This document shows, in pieces, positions 63,959 to 64,000 of a stretch of DNA of 64,000 nucleotides. The first letter of the stretch is position 1; each line of letters opens with the position of its first letter. Under the pieces are notes generated by a model, which saw only the letters and a list, made by a program, of their open reading frames with translations, ran no database searches and had not been told where the DNA came from. This DNA is from Nocardia shimofusensis NBRC 100134. GTDB taxonomy: Bacteria > Actinomycetota > Actinomycetes > Mycobacteriales > Mycobacteriaceae. The stretch covers positions 1 through 64,000 of the forward strand of contig NZ_BDBT01000012.1 in assembly GCF_001613125.1 (NCBI RefSeq), read 5' to 3'. A program made the position numbers and the translations under genes.

Positions 63959-64000
63959 GGGGAGAAGCTCCTTCGTTCAAAAGCAATCTGGGTGACGAAG

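Overview
The window is about 64 kb of very GC-rich chromosome from a mycolic-acid actinobacterium, most likely Nocardia or a close relative. The evidence is gene content and order. The flanks follow the order known from Mycobacterium tuberculosis Rv3211 to Rv3193c: rhlE, ferritin-like, DUF3107, TetR, DUF3152, moeZ, TIGR02569, then (after an insertion) alkyltransferase-like protein, lipV, adnA, adnB, K+ channel, nudC, mrx1, uvrD2, whiB7, ABC1 kinase, Rv3196-like, metalloprotease, PDZ/Lon protease, UPF0182. The genus is an inference; the synteny is from family knowledge, not a search.

Layout. 1-9.4 kb: rhlE (3' end outside the window), an alpha/beta hydrolase, the conserved block through moeZ and the TIGR02569 gene. 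9.5-18.6 kb: nitrate/nitrite assimilation, with two NarK-type transporters, a GntR regulator with a 25-bp palindrome beside it, a near-perfect GlnR box, nirB, nirD, the HemD-like regulator nnaR and a sirohydrochlorin chelatase. 18.7-20.9 kb: an antitoxin-like small protein, a TfoX-domain protein, and a MarR regulator divergent from a paired SMR efflux system with two shared operator copies. 20.9-28 kb: narGHJI, the membrane nitrate reductase. 28-30.2 kb: a 1.27-kb poorly coding gap and an unrecognised protein. 30.2-35.2 kb: methionine salvage (mtnC, mtnD, an mtnA-mtnB fusion) and a mobA-moeA fusion for molybdenum cofactor. 35.3-60.5 kb: the second half of the conserved block. 60.5-64 kb: a secreted Rpf-type hydrolase, an initiator tRNA, an NTF2-fold protein and a cytochrome P450.

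How it works together. NarK imports nitrate. NarGHI, matured by NarJ and needing bis-MGD cofactor (to which the MobA-MoeA fusion can contribute), reduces it to nitrite. NirBD reduces nitrite to ammonium using sirohaem, which the chelatase next to nnaR helps to make. No separate assimilatory nitrate reductase is seen, so NarGHI may serve both respiration and assimilation, as known for M. tuberculosis. The GlnR box and NnaR tie this to nitrogen control. AdnAB and UvrD2 serve DNA repair. WhiB7, behind a long leader with an upstream ORF and a terminator, is the intrinsic antibiotic-resistance regulator.

Most notable for follow-up: the GlnR box; a 19-bp element shared by the narG and narK promoters; the whiB7 leader; two enzyme fusions; a 21-bp x 8 coding repeat in AdnB; a DnaA-box pair beside an 8-bp tandem repeat; and a recurrent TANNNT box 5-7 nt before start codons suggesting leaderless transcripts.
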